Assembly (NCBI GenBank): GCA_021773195.1
Contig: JAJFKN010000016.1
Coordinates: forward strand, 1 to 33,396
Direction of reading: 5' to 3'
Length of the DNA: 33,396 bases
From: Gammaproteobacteria bacterium
GTDB lineage: Bacteria > Pseudomonadota > Gammaproteobacteria > JAKBBU01
Below the pieces are notes generated by a model. That model was not told the origin of the DNA, did no database searches, and worked only from the letters and a program-made list of their open reading frames with translations. The translations under genes were made by a program, and so were the position numbers. Shown here in pieces: positions 16,477 through 25,010 of the stretch (its first letter is position 1; each line of letters begins with the position of its first letter).

Positions 16477-19404
16477 CTAATGTTCGGAGCGCCGAGGAAT
16501 TGGCCCAGGAACACTGGTGGATTCTACTTCACCCTGAGCTTCTATCTCATCCCCCAATTCCACGGCCCCTTTCAACGTCTCAAGATTACGACTCAACATT
16601 TCCAATTGGGATATCAATGCTTGACGTGCTTGGGGTGACATGGCGTGTAACTTCTCGGGTGTAATAGTCACTGTGGCTGAATCGCGTACTACTTTGTCTG
16701 CCACAACTAACGCCTGAGCTAACGCACAACTTTCACTTGATTCGTCACCATTGGCAGCGAACAATGAACCAACTGTTGAGGCCGGGTTATAAGACGGTGG
16801 TGCTGTTGGCTTCACCGTTGATTGTATAATAATCCCTGGTCCTGGCGGCGCTGTGGGTTGTGCCTGTTGCTTTCTACACTCATCTTTACTAGTTGAGGCC
16901 AATTCAACAGGAGCCCTAATATGCTCTTCTGCCTCCCCTGGCGTCACCATAGTAGAGGACGTTACTTCCATTGCTGCAGAAGAATCATCTGCTGTAGTAA
17001 TTCCAGGTTTATATTCAGTCATTGTGAAACTCGCAGCAGTTTCCATAGTATCTTCAGCAACTGGAACATCTGGAACAGCTGGAACAGAAACATTGTCTTC
17101 CGCGGTTTCACCGCTTTGTGACGCATATGTAGCTTGCTGTTTAAGTCTTAAAATACTTTCTTTAATCTTATCAAGAGATATGTTGGGATGAACACCGTTT
17201 GAAACATAACCCCCTTCTTTAAAGGTAAGAGATATATTTTCAACCAACCACTGCAAACGTTCTAACTTAAAGCGAATGTCTTCCGCAGTATCCTCAAATA
17301 ACCCACTCTCAGCAAAAGTAGCACATTGTTTCATGGATGCTGCAAAGTCACTGGCATAAACATTGTCGCGCATTTTAACTTTAAGATAGTTGTTGAATAT
17401 ATTCTTATCCATAGACAATAAAGCAATATTCACCGTATCTTCTCTGATATATTTTGAAAACCGCTCCGTCAATCCAACTTCCATCCCGCGAACTCTATCC
17501 ATGTAGGACCTCAATAACTCCGCGGCCTTTAGCCTAACCTGCTCATGTTTAGACTCCATGCCTAATTTGAATAAATTACTCACCTTAGCACGAACTTCAG
17601 AGTTATTTTCGTTATAATGACCAAATGATTTTTTATCCCGGGATAACTGCATTAACACCAGGGCATGGGGAGAGCCTTGTCTTACAGCCCATGACAGACA
17701 ATCACTTTCACCAAAATCACGTAATCCATTGTAGATAAGTCCATCATTACTTTGTTGCATGGAGTCGTTACTTTTAGACGTCCAATCATGCCGCCAATTT
17801 GCAACGGCATCAAAAAATCGATATAAAATTTCCCAATCATTCCCTACGCATTGCAAAATAATGCAAATAAAACTCCAGTTACCATGCTCTAGCGCCACAT
17901 CAAAACAGCTTTTTCCTTTGAGCTCACGTTTCAAAAAATCCAAATGCGGATAATCTGCTTCCAAGAACCACTTGAATTTATCCCGGCTATCTTGATGGGT
18001 ATTTTCCGCAAAGTAGAATATGATTCTGAAATTGAGCGAATTTAGTCCTTTTGGCATTTCCTTTACAGCTGCAAGAGAACTTTCTCTTATCAATATTCCC
18101 ATGGCTGTATCACCCTGGGCATTAGGTTGATCGTTATACTTTTCAATAGACTTACCCTGAGCAAAAGCCTGGAATAACGCTTTAGCTTTTTCATCATACT
18201 CTCTGTGACAAACAAGATGCAGCGCCGTATTGCCATCCTTGTTTTTAGCACGAGGATAAGGATAACCCACTCTAAGTATGTTTTTCACAAAAGGAACATC
18301 GCCGATGGATACAGCCAGGTGTAGCATCGTATTGCCATTTTCATCTACATAACCAAAAATATTTTCAAAACTTTTAGAACGTATAGAAATATCCTTAAAA
18401 AGATTTTGGACATTTAAGTGCGTCCCAATCTTGATCTCAAAATATACCTGACTCAAATTTACTGTTTCCAGCAACTCATTAAACCCATCCTTTGTATCTT
18501 TTACCTTACCAAGACAGGCTTCAATAAAGGGCCAGTTACCATTCGCTAGAGCCACATCAAAACAGCTTTTTCCTTCGAGCTTACATTTCAAAAAATTCAA
18601 ATGCGGATATCTTATTCTCAAGAACCACTTGAATTTATCCCCGCTATCTTTATGGGTATTTTCCGCAAAGTAGAATATAATGCTCAAATTGAGAAAATAT
18701 AGTTCTTTTGGCATTTCCTTTACAGCTGCAAGAGAACTTTCTCTTATCAACATTCCCATGGCTGTATCACCCTGGGCATTAAATTGACCCTTATACTTTT
18801 CAATAGACTTACCCTGAGCAAAAGCCTGGAATAACGCTTTAGCTGTATCATCATACTCTCTGTGACAGACAAGATGCAGCGCCGTATCGCCAGCCTTATT
18901 TTTAGCACAGGCATCAAATCCTTCTGCAGCAAGCAATAATCTAACTACCTCCACTTGACCCTGTAACACCGCTACGTGCAATGCCGTATTACCCGCATCA
19001 TCCGTATCATCCCCTACCTTATGATCCAATAATGCTTTAACCGCATCCACATTGCCCACCTGAGCTGCACAATGTAAAGCCCCCCTGAATAGCAGATTGG
19101 TATCATTATCATCAATATCCCTTGCGACTATTTCAAATCCAAAATCTTCCTCAAGCTCGATATGGCTCGATAGAGCAGGCATAGCTGCGAGCAACCGGCT
19201 AACCACCGGCTCTTGGGGGTAGGCTTGAGCAAAATGAGCTATGAGGCCAAACTGGCCTATTTTCTGATTAAGGATTTCAGGTGACTCCTGTAAAAAGCCT
19301 ACTACGGCCGCTTCGTCATAGGGTTCTGCTGTGAGTAATTGGGTAAGTGGTCGAACTCGTAGTTCTTGTTGTGATTCTTTGGGCTGTGTTCCTACTCTTT
19401 GCAT
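16477..19404 (-). CDS. Large ankyrin-repeat protein, candidate secreted effector
   Basis: A 975-residue protein without signal peptide. Ankyrin repeats are clear near residues 107-200 (ALHCAAQVGNVDAVKALL, then GNTALHVAVLQGQVEVVRLLL) and 356-400 (GNTMLHLAVSIGDVPFVKNIL). A 126-residue block containing TALHLVCHREYD and SLAAVKEMPK occurs twice (about 166-291 and 385-510), from a 377-bp DNA duplication. The middle is helical and unrecognised. From about 780 the chain is low-complexity Thr/Ser/Ala/Pro, with QPTAPPGPG (PTAP at 850) and KPTAPPSYNP (PTAPPSY at 866-872). A short helical segment and a Glu-rich end follow. PTAP and PPxY are host TSG101 and NEDD4 docking motifs in eukaryotic viruses. GAGG lies 8 bases before the ATG, and a promoter is visible upstream. 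Ankyrin proteins are common effectors in intracellular bacteria; secretion here is inferred. Confidence 0.9.
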   Translation of the reverse strand: MQRVGTQPKESQQELRVRPLTQLLTAEPYDEAAVVGFLQESPEILNQKIGQFGLIAHFAQAYPQEPVVSRLLAAMPALSSHIELEEDFGFEIVARDIDDNDTNLLFRGALHCAAQVGNVDAVKALLDHKVGDDTDDAGNTALHVAVLQGQVEVVRLLLAAEGFDACAKNKAGDTALHLVCHREYDDTAKALFQAFAQGKSIEKYKGQFNAQGDTAMGMLIRESSLAAVKEMPKELYFLNLSIIFYFAENTHKDSGDKFKWFLRIRYPHLNFLKCKLEGKSCFDVALANGNWPFIEACLGKVKDTKDGFNELLETVNLSQVYFEIKIGTHLNVQNLFKDISIRSKSFENIFGYVDENGNTMLHLAVSIGDVPFVKNILRVGYPYPRAKNKDGNTALHLVCHREYDEKAKALFQAFAQGKSIEKYNDQPNAQGDTAMGILIRESSLAAVKEMPKGLNSLNFRIIFYFAENTHQDSRDKFKWFLEADYPHLDFLKRELKGKSCFDVALEHGNWSFICIILQCVGNDWEILYRFFDAVANWRHDWTSKSNDSMQQSNDGLIYNGLRDFGESDCLSWAVRQGSPHALVLMQLSRDKKSFGHYNENNSEVRAKVSNLFKLGMESKHEQVRLKAAELLRSYMDRVRGMEVGLTERFSKYIREDTVNIALLSMDKNIFNNYLKVKMRDNVYASDFAASMKQCATFAESGLFEDTAEDIRFKLERLQWLVENISLTFKEGGYVSNGVHPNISLDKIKESILRLKQQATYASQSGETAEDNVSVPAVPDVPVAEDTMETAASFTMTEYKPGITTADDSSAAMEVTSSTMVTPGEAEEHIRAPVELASTSKDECRKQQAQPTAPPGPGIIIQSTVKPTAPPSYNPASTVGSLFAANGDESSESCALAQALVVADKVVRDSATVTITPEKLHAMSPQARQALISQLEMLSRNLETLKGAVELGDEIEAQGEVESTSVPGPIPRRSEH
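17875..18251 (-). repeat. Intragenic duplication in the ankyrin gene, copy 2
   Basis: This 377-bp segment is collinear, with no length change, with 18532-18908. Long identical blocks encode FQAFAQGKSIEKY and IRESSLAAVKEMP. The offset is 657 bp (219 codons), so the frame is kept. It encodes about residues 385-510. Confidence 0.9.
18532..18908 (-). repeat. Intragenic duplication in the ankyrin gene, copy 1
   Basis: Partner of 17875-18251, also 377 bp. It encodes about residues 166-291. Differences are scattered substitutions, mainly near the middle of the block, so the duplication is not brand new but is still recognisable at DNA level. Confidence 0.9.
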
Positions 19405-19438
19405 AGCGGCGACCTCATAATTCTAGTAATTATTTAGT

Positions 19439-19467
19439 ATTTTACCCTAACTTGGACAAGAAGGTAA
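19439..19467 (-). promoter_or_regulatory. Promoter of the ankyrin gene
   Basis: Minus-strand -35 TTACCT (19467-19462), a 17-base spacer and -10 TAAAAT (19444-19439), preceded by GGG. The predicted start gives a leader of roughly 30 bases before the GAGG and ATG. Confidence 0.5.
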
Positions 19468-19470
19468 CTT

Positions 19471-19485
19471 TAAAGTCAGACTTTA
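19471..19485. promoter_or_regulatory. Palindrome next to the ankyrin promoter -35 box
   Basis: TAAAGTC-A-GACTTTA is a perfect 15-base palindrome three bases upstream of the -35 box. It overlaps a second palindrome, ACTTTAAAGT (19467-19476). The place suits an activator site. No known regulator consensus is recognised. Confidence 0.4.
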
Positions 19486-19611
19486 TATTTTTTACGTTAA
19501 TTATAAGTAAATACATGGGGCGCCTCTAAGGCATTCTGTAAGCCATCCACCCTTGATCTGCCCTAAAGTCTATGTCAGATTGGTCTAATCAATTATATGA
19601 GGAACTACCCC

Positions 19612-20725
<1,114 letters not shown>

Positions 20726-20730
20726 TATTT

Positions 20731-21243
20731 ATGAAAAGAATACTATGCCTAGCTACTTTGTTGGGGTGTCTATTACCCTTCTCAGTCTTGGCTGATACGA
20801 TAATCTATTCCGTTAAAACGCCGACTAAAGCTTTAGGCAAAATTAATTTTAAAGAAACCCTGCATGGTGTGGTGCTCACCCCTACTCTTAAAGGTTTATC
20901 CCCAGGCATGCATGGTGTGGAACTGCGTCCGGGCACCAGTTGCGACTCTCAATTTCTCACCCCGACCAAGAACCCCTATCAACAACCTTTAAAAAGCAAA
21001 TCAGTCACCAGCTTGAGCATGACAGGAGGCAACAAGACTCCAGCCTCTCTACCTAAAGGTATTTTGCCACCCTTATTTGTCAATCAACAAGGCCAAGCCC
21101 AATCGGCTATCTTATTAGAGAAAGCCTCTATGCAAGCCGTGCATAAACACATTTTATTGATTTATCCCAGCCAACAGGCACAGCCTTACTTGCTGCATCC
21201 TTTTTATGGTGGTCCCATTGAAGCTTGTGGCGTAGTTAATTAA
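20731..21243 (+). CDS. Exported Cu/Zn-superoxide-dismutase-like protein lacking metal ligands
   Basis: A 170-residue protein with a classic signal peptide (MKRILCLATLLGCLLPFSVLA, cleavage after residue 21), so periplasmic. The mature part follows the SodC fold by eye. GKINFKETLHGVVLTPTLKGL corresponds to the first strands, GMHGVEL to the GxHGFHxH copper loop, SCD to the first disulfide Cys, and GGPIEACGVVN to the C-terminal GG-ACGVI with the second Cys. The copper His residues are absent: the HGFHVH position reads HGVELR, and the late His (GHxxxIHxGGD) reads KHILLIYPS. The zinc-loop His/Asp set is not visible either. The protein is therefore unlikely to be a dismutase. It directly follows wrbA. 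It could be a structural or inhibitory relative; the assignment rests on pattern reading. Confidence 0.75.
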   Translation: MKRILCLATLLGCLLPFSVLADTIIYSVKTPTKALGKINFKETLHGVVLTPTLKGLSPGMHGVELRPGTSCDSQFLTPTKNPYQQPLKSKSVTSLSMTGGNKTPASLPKGILPPLFVNQQGQAQSAILLEKASMQAVHKHILLIYPSQQAQPYLLHPFYGGPIEACGVVN

Positions 21244-21255
21244 TTTTTTTTAGGC

Positions 21256-21293
21256 AAAAAAAAGGTTCCGAGCGAGTAGGATTGCCGGAACCT
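21256..21293 (-). terminator. Intrinsic terminator on the minus strand
   Basis: AGGTTCCG (21293-21286) and CGGAACCT (21270-21263) form an 8-bp stem with a 15-base loop, followed by seven more T on the minus strand. It ends the structured RNA or the hda operon transcript. On the plus strand no T-run follows the stem. Confidence 0.8.
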
Positions 21294-21460
21294 ATATATA
21301 AACTGGTGTAACAGTGTTAGTGTAACAGACCTGGGCAATGCCGCTCGTCCTTGTGACACTTTACTCATCCGTAAGCAAAGTACGTCAGCTTACTTGCTGA
21401 GCATTACCCAATGCCTATGTACAGAGAACAATTTACAGGAGCTTTTTTTTCAGGTCTGTA
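21256..21460 (-). ncRNA. Predicted structured small RNA of unknown class
   Basis: A roughly 205-base noncoding stretch after hda contains several independent pairings on the minus strand. ACAGACCTG (21459-21451) pairs with CAGGTCTGT (21333-21325). GGGTAATGC (21409-21401) pairs with GCATTGCCC (21341-21333) with one G-U. Inside that, GTAAGC pairs with GCTTAC, and an intrinsic terminator closes the 3' end. The upstream 80 bases hold a GATAAT that could serve as a -10. No open frame of note is present. It does not match tmRNA, 6S, SRP RNA or RNase P as I recall them. It could be an independent sRNA or a 3' UTR product of the hda operon. Confidence 0.5.
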
Positions 21461-21541
21461 AGCATTTTCTTATTATCCCCACCTATTTAGGCCCATCTCT
21501 TTGAGCTGCTTCTATATCATTCAAGCAATCCCTTAGAAGCA

Positions 21542-22234
21542 TTAGATATTCAAGGTTTTTTTAATGAAGGGGATGGTAATGGGGCGTTTAGCCTCAAGGG
21601 AAGCTTGATCCAGATTGTTCAGATGCATCATCAAAGACGTCATATCACGATGACAGCGACGAATTAAAAAGCCGGCAGCCTCTTCTTCTAATGTCATACC
21701 TAAATTGCGCGCATGGGATTGCAAAGCATGCATCTTAGCTTCGTCATCCAAAGGGTGCACTGAATACACCAAACTACCCCGTAGACGGGATTGAAGATCC
21801 GGCAACGCAAGGGGTAATTCGTTTATGCCCACGCTGCTGGCCATAAAAAGCATTTTGCCCTGATCACGTAAGCGGTTAAATAAATGAAATAAGGCCTCTT
21901 CCCAGAGAGGGTTACCGGCTATAACATCAATGTCATCCAAGCAAATGACGTCTAAATTTTCTAAATCATTAAAGGCTTCTACGCTAAAATTTTGCAATTC
22001 TGCCATAGGCAAATAACAACTTTGTAAGCCACGGCTATGGGCATAGTGACAAGCCCCTTGCAAAAGATGACTCTTGCCGACCCCTTTCTCAGCGTAAAAT
22101 AAAAGACTACAAGCTTCTGGATTATTCATGGCTTGTTTTAAGTTAGCAATTAAGGCCTCATTGGAACCTTTAATAAAATTATCTAAGGTCACCTCATCAC
22201 ACATGGTTAAACCCAACAATAATTGTTGCGTCAT
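21542..22234 (-). CDS. hda: DnaA-homologous regulatory inactivator Hda
   Basis: AAA+ protein that, bound to the DNA-loaded sliding clamp, stimulates ATP hydrolysis by DnaA and prevents re-initiation of replication. The 230-residue product begins MTQQLLLGL, a clamp-binding QLxLxL-like motif. The Walker A segment is AEKGVGKSHL (residues 48-57). VICLDDIDVI is Walker B, and LQSRLRGSLVYSVHPLD lies around sensor and box VII. Length is that of Hda, not DnaA, with no DNA-binding domain IV. Its ATG overlaps the perM stop (ATGA), so it is translationally coupled as the last gene of the four-gene minus operon. Confidence 0.95.
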   Translation of the reverse strand: MTQQLLLGLTMCDEVTLDNFIKGSNEALIANLKQAMNNPEACSLLFYAEKGVGKSHLLQGACHYAHSRGLQSCYLPMAELQNFSVEAFNDLENLDVICLDDIDVIAGNPLWEEALFHLFNRLRDQGKMLFMASSVGINELPLALPDLQSRLRGSLVYSVHPLDDEAKMHALQSHARNLGMTLEEEAAGFLIRRCHRDMTSLMMHLNNLDQASLEAKRPITIPFIKKTLNI

Positions 22235-23301
22235 AAAGCAGACCCCGAATCATTGTACAGTTCACTATGCATGTAGCTATTTTTCACATAGCGCAAACAA
22301 ACAAGAACCACCGCGGCTACGGGCAAAGCTAATAAGATACCTACAAAACCAAACATCACACCACCGGCCATAATGGAGAAAATCACCGCCACGGGGTGCA
22401 AACCAATACGGTCCCCCACTAACCAAGGCGTTAAAACCATGGATTCAGCCATTTGACCTGCAGCAAAAACAATAACCACATAAACTAAATGCAGGACATC
22501 ATGGTATTGCACCAAGCTGGCAATAATGGCCATGGCAATCCCCACAATAAACCCTAAATAAGGTACCACACTGGCTAAACCTGCTGACATACCGATGAGA
22601 ACGGCTGTATCCAAGCCAACCATGGAAAGTCCCAAGGCATAAATAATCCCTAATGAAAGCATTACCAATAATTGGCCCCGCAAAAAGGCACCTAAAACTT
22701 CATCACATTCACCATAGAGTTTCACTAAAGTAGGTTCCACATGGCGAGGCAACAAAGAATGGATACCATCGACGACTTTGTCCCAATCACGCAACAAATA
22801 GAAAGTCACCACCGGAACTAAAACTAAATTCACTAAAAATCCTACTAAGGCTAAACTGGATTGAGTGATGGCATGTGCAATATGGGCCAAAAAATTCCCC
22901 GTTTGCGGCATATTATCTGAAGCCATGGATTTAAGGCTTTGCAAATCCAGTTGTGACAAATCCAAACCAAACTGGCTCTGCAACCAAGGTAACAAACTAT
23001 TTTCCAACCATAGCAATAACTTAGGTAACATCGTTAGAAGTAATTGAACTTGTGTTTGTATAAGGGGGATGAGCAATAAAAAGAGCAGCGCGATAATCAA
23101 CAGTATTATTATGAAAACTACAATGGCCGCTAAGGTTCTTGGGACTTTCCAAGAAACCAAACGCTTAACTAGAGGATCGCCTAAATAAGCCAGGATGAAC
23201 GCAATAAGAAAAGGTGAGAGTATAGGTTCTAAAACGTAAATAGCCAATAACAATAAAACTGAAAGACCTAGAAACACTGCCCAGCGTTGATTACTGCTCA
23301 C
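22231..23301 (-). CDS. PerM/AI-2E family membrane protein
   Basis: Polytopic inner-membrane protein of the AI-2E transporter (UPF0118/PerM) family, whose substrates differ or are unknown. It opens with NQRWAVFLGLSVLLLLAIYVL, ILSPFLIAFILAYLGDPLV and a long coiled middle. Family landmarks PYLGFIVGIAMAII and GLHPVAVIFSIMAGG follow. About eight membrane segments can be counted. The start is set at the GTG at 23301 (VSSNQRW, 356 residues) because GAGGAG lies six bases upstream; it overlaps the pgsA stop by 11 bases. An upstream ATG at 23349 lacks such a site. Location between pgsA and hda is a recurring gammaproteobacterial arrangement. The biochemical role cannot be told from the sequence. Confidence 0.9.
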   Translation of the reverse strand: MSSNQRWAVFLGLSVLLLLAIYVLEPILSPFLIAFILAYLGDPLVKRLVSWKVPRTLAAIVVFIIILLIIALLFLLLIPLIQTQVQLLLTMLPKLLLWLENSLLPWLQSQFGLDLSQLDLQSLKSMASDNMPQTGNFLAHIAHAITQSSLALVGFLVNLVLVPVVTFYLLRDWDKVVDGIHSLLPRHVEPTLVKLYGECDEVLGAFLRGQLLVMLSLGIIYALGLSMVGLDTAVLIGMSAGLASVVPYLGFIVGIAMAIIASLVQYHDVLHLVYVVIVFAAGQMAESMVLTPWLVGDRIGLHPVAVIFSIMAGGVMFGFVGILLALPVAAVVLVCLRYVKNSYMHSELYNDSGSAL

Positions 23302-23863
23302 CGTGCTCTCCTCGTTGTGTATAAGCGCGATACCCCCAGGTAGAAACATAAGAGATGCCTGAAATGATCGTCGTTAAGAATACAGCCATAATTAAGGCAT
23401 CAATTAATAATGCCGGCAAGGGGACAAAAGCCAAAGAACCCAGCAAAAGCACCACTAATAGAATTTGTAAGAAGGTGTTGAGCTTACTGATGAGCGAAGG
23501 ATAATACTCAACTCGTCCAATCCACACTTGAAAAAAGATGGCCCCGAACACAATAACAATATCACGGGCGAAAACTATAGCCATCAGCCAATAAGAAATA
23601 GCTCCCACAACGGCTAAGCCAACAAAACTAATGTTTATTAATAGTTTATCCGCTAAAGGATCAATAATGGAACCTAAGCGGCTGGTCCATTGATGGCGGC
23701 GAGCCAAATAACCATCTAAGGCATCGGTAAAGCCTGCCACAACAAAAATACTCAATGCCCATTTAAAATGATGGTTCATTAAACATAAAATAAAAGGCAA
23801 TATGAGCAGTAATCGAAAAATAGTCAATAAATTTGGAATGCTACGTTTTGTTAATAGACCCAT
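23291..23863 (-). CDS. pgsA: CDP-diacylglycerol-glycerol-3-phosphate 3-phosphatidyltransferase
   Basis: Makes phosphatidylglycerophosphate, the committed step to phosphatidylglycerol and cardiolipin, in the inner membrane. The 190-residue protein has the CDP-alcohol phosphotransferase signature DGxxAR(x8)GxxxDxxxD, seen as DGYLARRHQWTSRLGSIIDP plus LADK at about residues 48-71. NLLTIFRLLLILPF lies near the N-terminus, and several membrane helices follow. Length is typical for PgsA. Its start overlaps the DUF2066 stop by 13 bases and its end overlaps perM. PgsA and the phosphatidylserine synthase family share the signature, but the N-terminal NLLTIFR and the size favour PgsA. Confidence 0.94.
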   Translation of the reverse strand: MGLLTKRSIPNLLTIFRLLLILPFILCLMNHHFKWALSIFVVAGFTDALDGYLARRHQWTSRLGSIIDPLADKLLINISFVGLAVVGAISYWLMAIVFARDIVIVFGAIFFQVWIGRVEYYPSLISKLNTFLQILLVVLLLGSLAFVPLPALLIDALIMAVFLTTIISGISYVSTWGYRAYTQRGEHGEQ

Positions 23864-24930
23864 TGATAGGATAACCCCACATTATTATCTACGGCTGCCT
23901 GAGTGGGCAATAATTTATGATCCAAAGCCACGGCTTGTGTTAATGTATCTAAAGTGCCTTCGTAATCCAGAGAAAAAGTCACAGCATCGGGGTCCATCTG
24001 CATTACATTAACGGACGTTACTGGTGCTAGTTTTTTCAAATAAGCTTGTACTTCTGCAAATTGCTTTAAGCCTGAAACATTGCTAACGGTTATGTTGGTT
24101 TGACTCTGTTGACCGGTGCCTTGCATTACCGCATAACGCGTGGAAAGATTATTAGTTAAGTTATCCATGGCTTGAGTTACCACGCTTACATCATCTTTAC
24201 CCTGAGTCGTCCAAGAAAACTCTTGCCCTTGAGAAATAAGGTGCCATTGTCCGATCCATTGTTGTGGGCCTTGTTGTTGCAAAGAACCCATCAAGATAGC
24301 ATCACTGCCATAGCGTTGTGACGCTTGCATAACTGGCATGGCTTGATCATCAATAATATCATTCATGGTAACGCTATTGATATCGGTTAAATCCATCATG
24401 GGTAACATGAGAGGAATGCCACGTTGCTCAGCCAGTTTTTTAAATAATTCTGGAACTGGTCCTTCATCACTATTACTGACAATGGTAGGCTGAGAATCAT
24501 CTTGCAAAGCTAACCACATGACGACTAAAGGCCGATTATTTCCCCACAGGGCAACACCCGCTTGATCTAAGAGTGATTGCACGGCATCAGGCTCAAACTG
24601 AACTTGCAACATGAGTGTAGGCATAGGCGGCATTGTGGTTTTGTCTTCTACGGTTTGATAACCATATTGCTGCACGTAGTTACTGGCCTTAGGCAATTGC
24701 TGTTTGATGATAGGGTTACCCACCACTTGTAAATTACCGGTGGCTTTAATAAGTACTTGCTCAAGGGCTTGTTCATAGGCCTTCGCGCGCAATGAAGCCT
24801 GCTGGGACTTTATGGGTACCGATGCCGTATACAAGCCCATCACATCTAAGCCATAGCTAGAGGAAAAAATACAAAGCGCCACCCATAGTAAAGCGGCATA
24901 TTGTAAAAGGCGTTTTGCACAAAAAACCAT
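23851..24930 (-). CDS. DUF2066 domain-containing exported protein
   Basis: A 359-residue protein with an N-terminal signal sequence (hydrophobic LLQYAALLWVALCIFSSSYG, cleavage near residue 27), so probably periplasmic or membrane-attached. The mature part starts LDVMGLYTASVPIKSQ. It continues with the AYEQALEQVLIKATGN segment and VVMWLALQDD, which I recognise from the DUF2066 family. That family is often found directly upstream of perM and hda, or near purM, in gammaproteobacteria. No catalytic motif is evident. It is the first gene of the minus operon, followed by pgsA with overlap. The ATG at 24930 has GGTGA close upstream. Function unknown. Confidence 0.85.
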   Translation of the reverse strand: MVFCAKRLLQYAALLWVALCIFSSSYGLDVMGLYTASVPIKSQQASLRAKAYEQALEQVLIKATGNLQVVGNPIIKQQLPKASNYVQQYGYQTVEDKTTMPPMPTLMLQVQFEPDAVQSLLDQAGVALWGNNRPLVVMWLALQDDSQPTIVSNSDEGPVPELFKKLAEQRGIPLMLPMMDLTDINSVTMNDIIDDQAMPVMQASQRYGSDAILMGSLQQQGPQQWIGQWHLISQGQEFSWTTQGKDDVSVVTQAMDNLTNNLSTRYAVMQGTGQQSQTNITVSNVSGLKQFAEVQAYLKKLAPVTSVNVMQMDPDAVTFSLDYEGTLDTLTQAVALDHKLLPTQAAVDNNVGLSYQWVY

Positions 24931-25010
24931 CAGGTCACCAGGATAATAAAACTCTGATTGATTTTAGCGTTGTTGGGCCCATCCGCCAAGCCCTAGAGAT
25001 AATTTAGCGG

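Noticed and set aside
16853..17191. Plus-strand frames within the 3' part of the ankyrin gene
   Set aside because: Shadow frames of the low-complexity Thr/Ser/Ala/Pro region; no start signals.
21325..21459. tmRNA, 6S RNA or RNase P RNA as identity of the structured RNA
   Set aside because: No tag peptide frame or tRNA-like end, no long closing stem joining the 5' and 3' ends as in 6S, and too short for RNase P RNA.
24931..25010. dps terminator in the dps-DUF2066 gap
   Set aside because: No convincing stem plus T-run could be found in these 80 bases.
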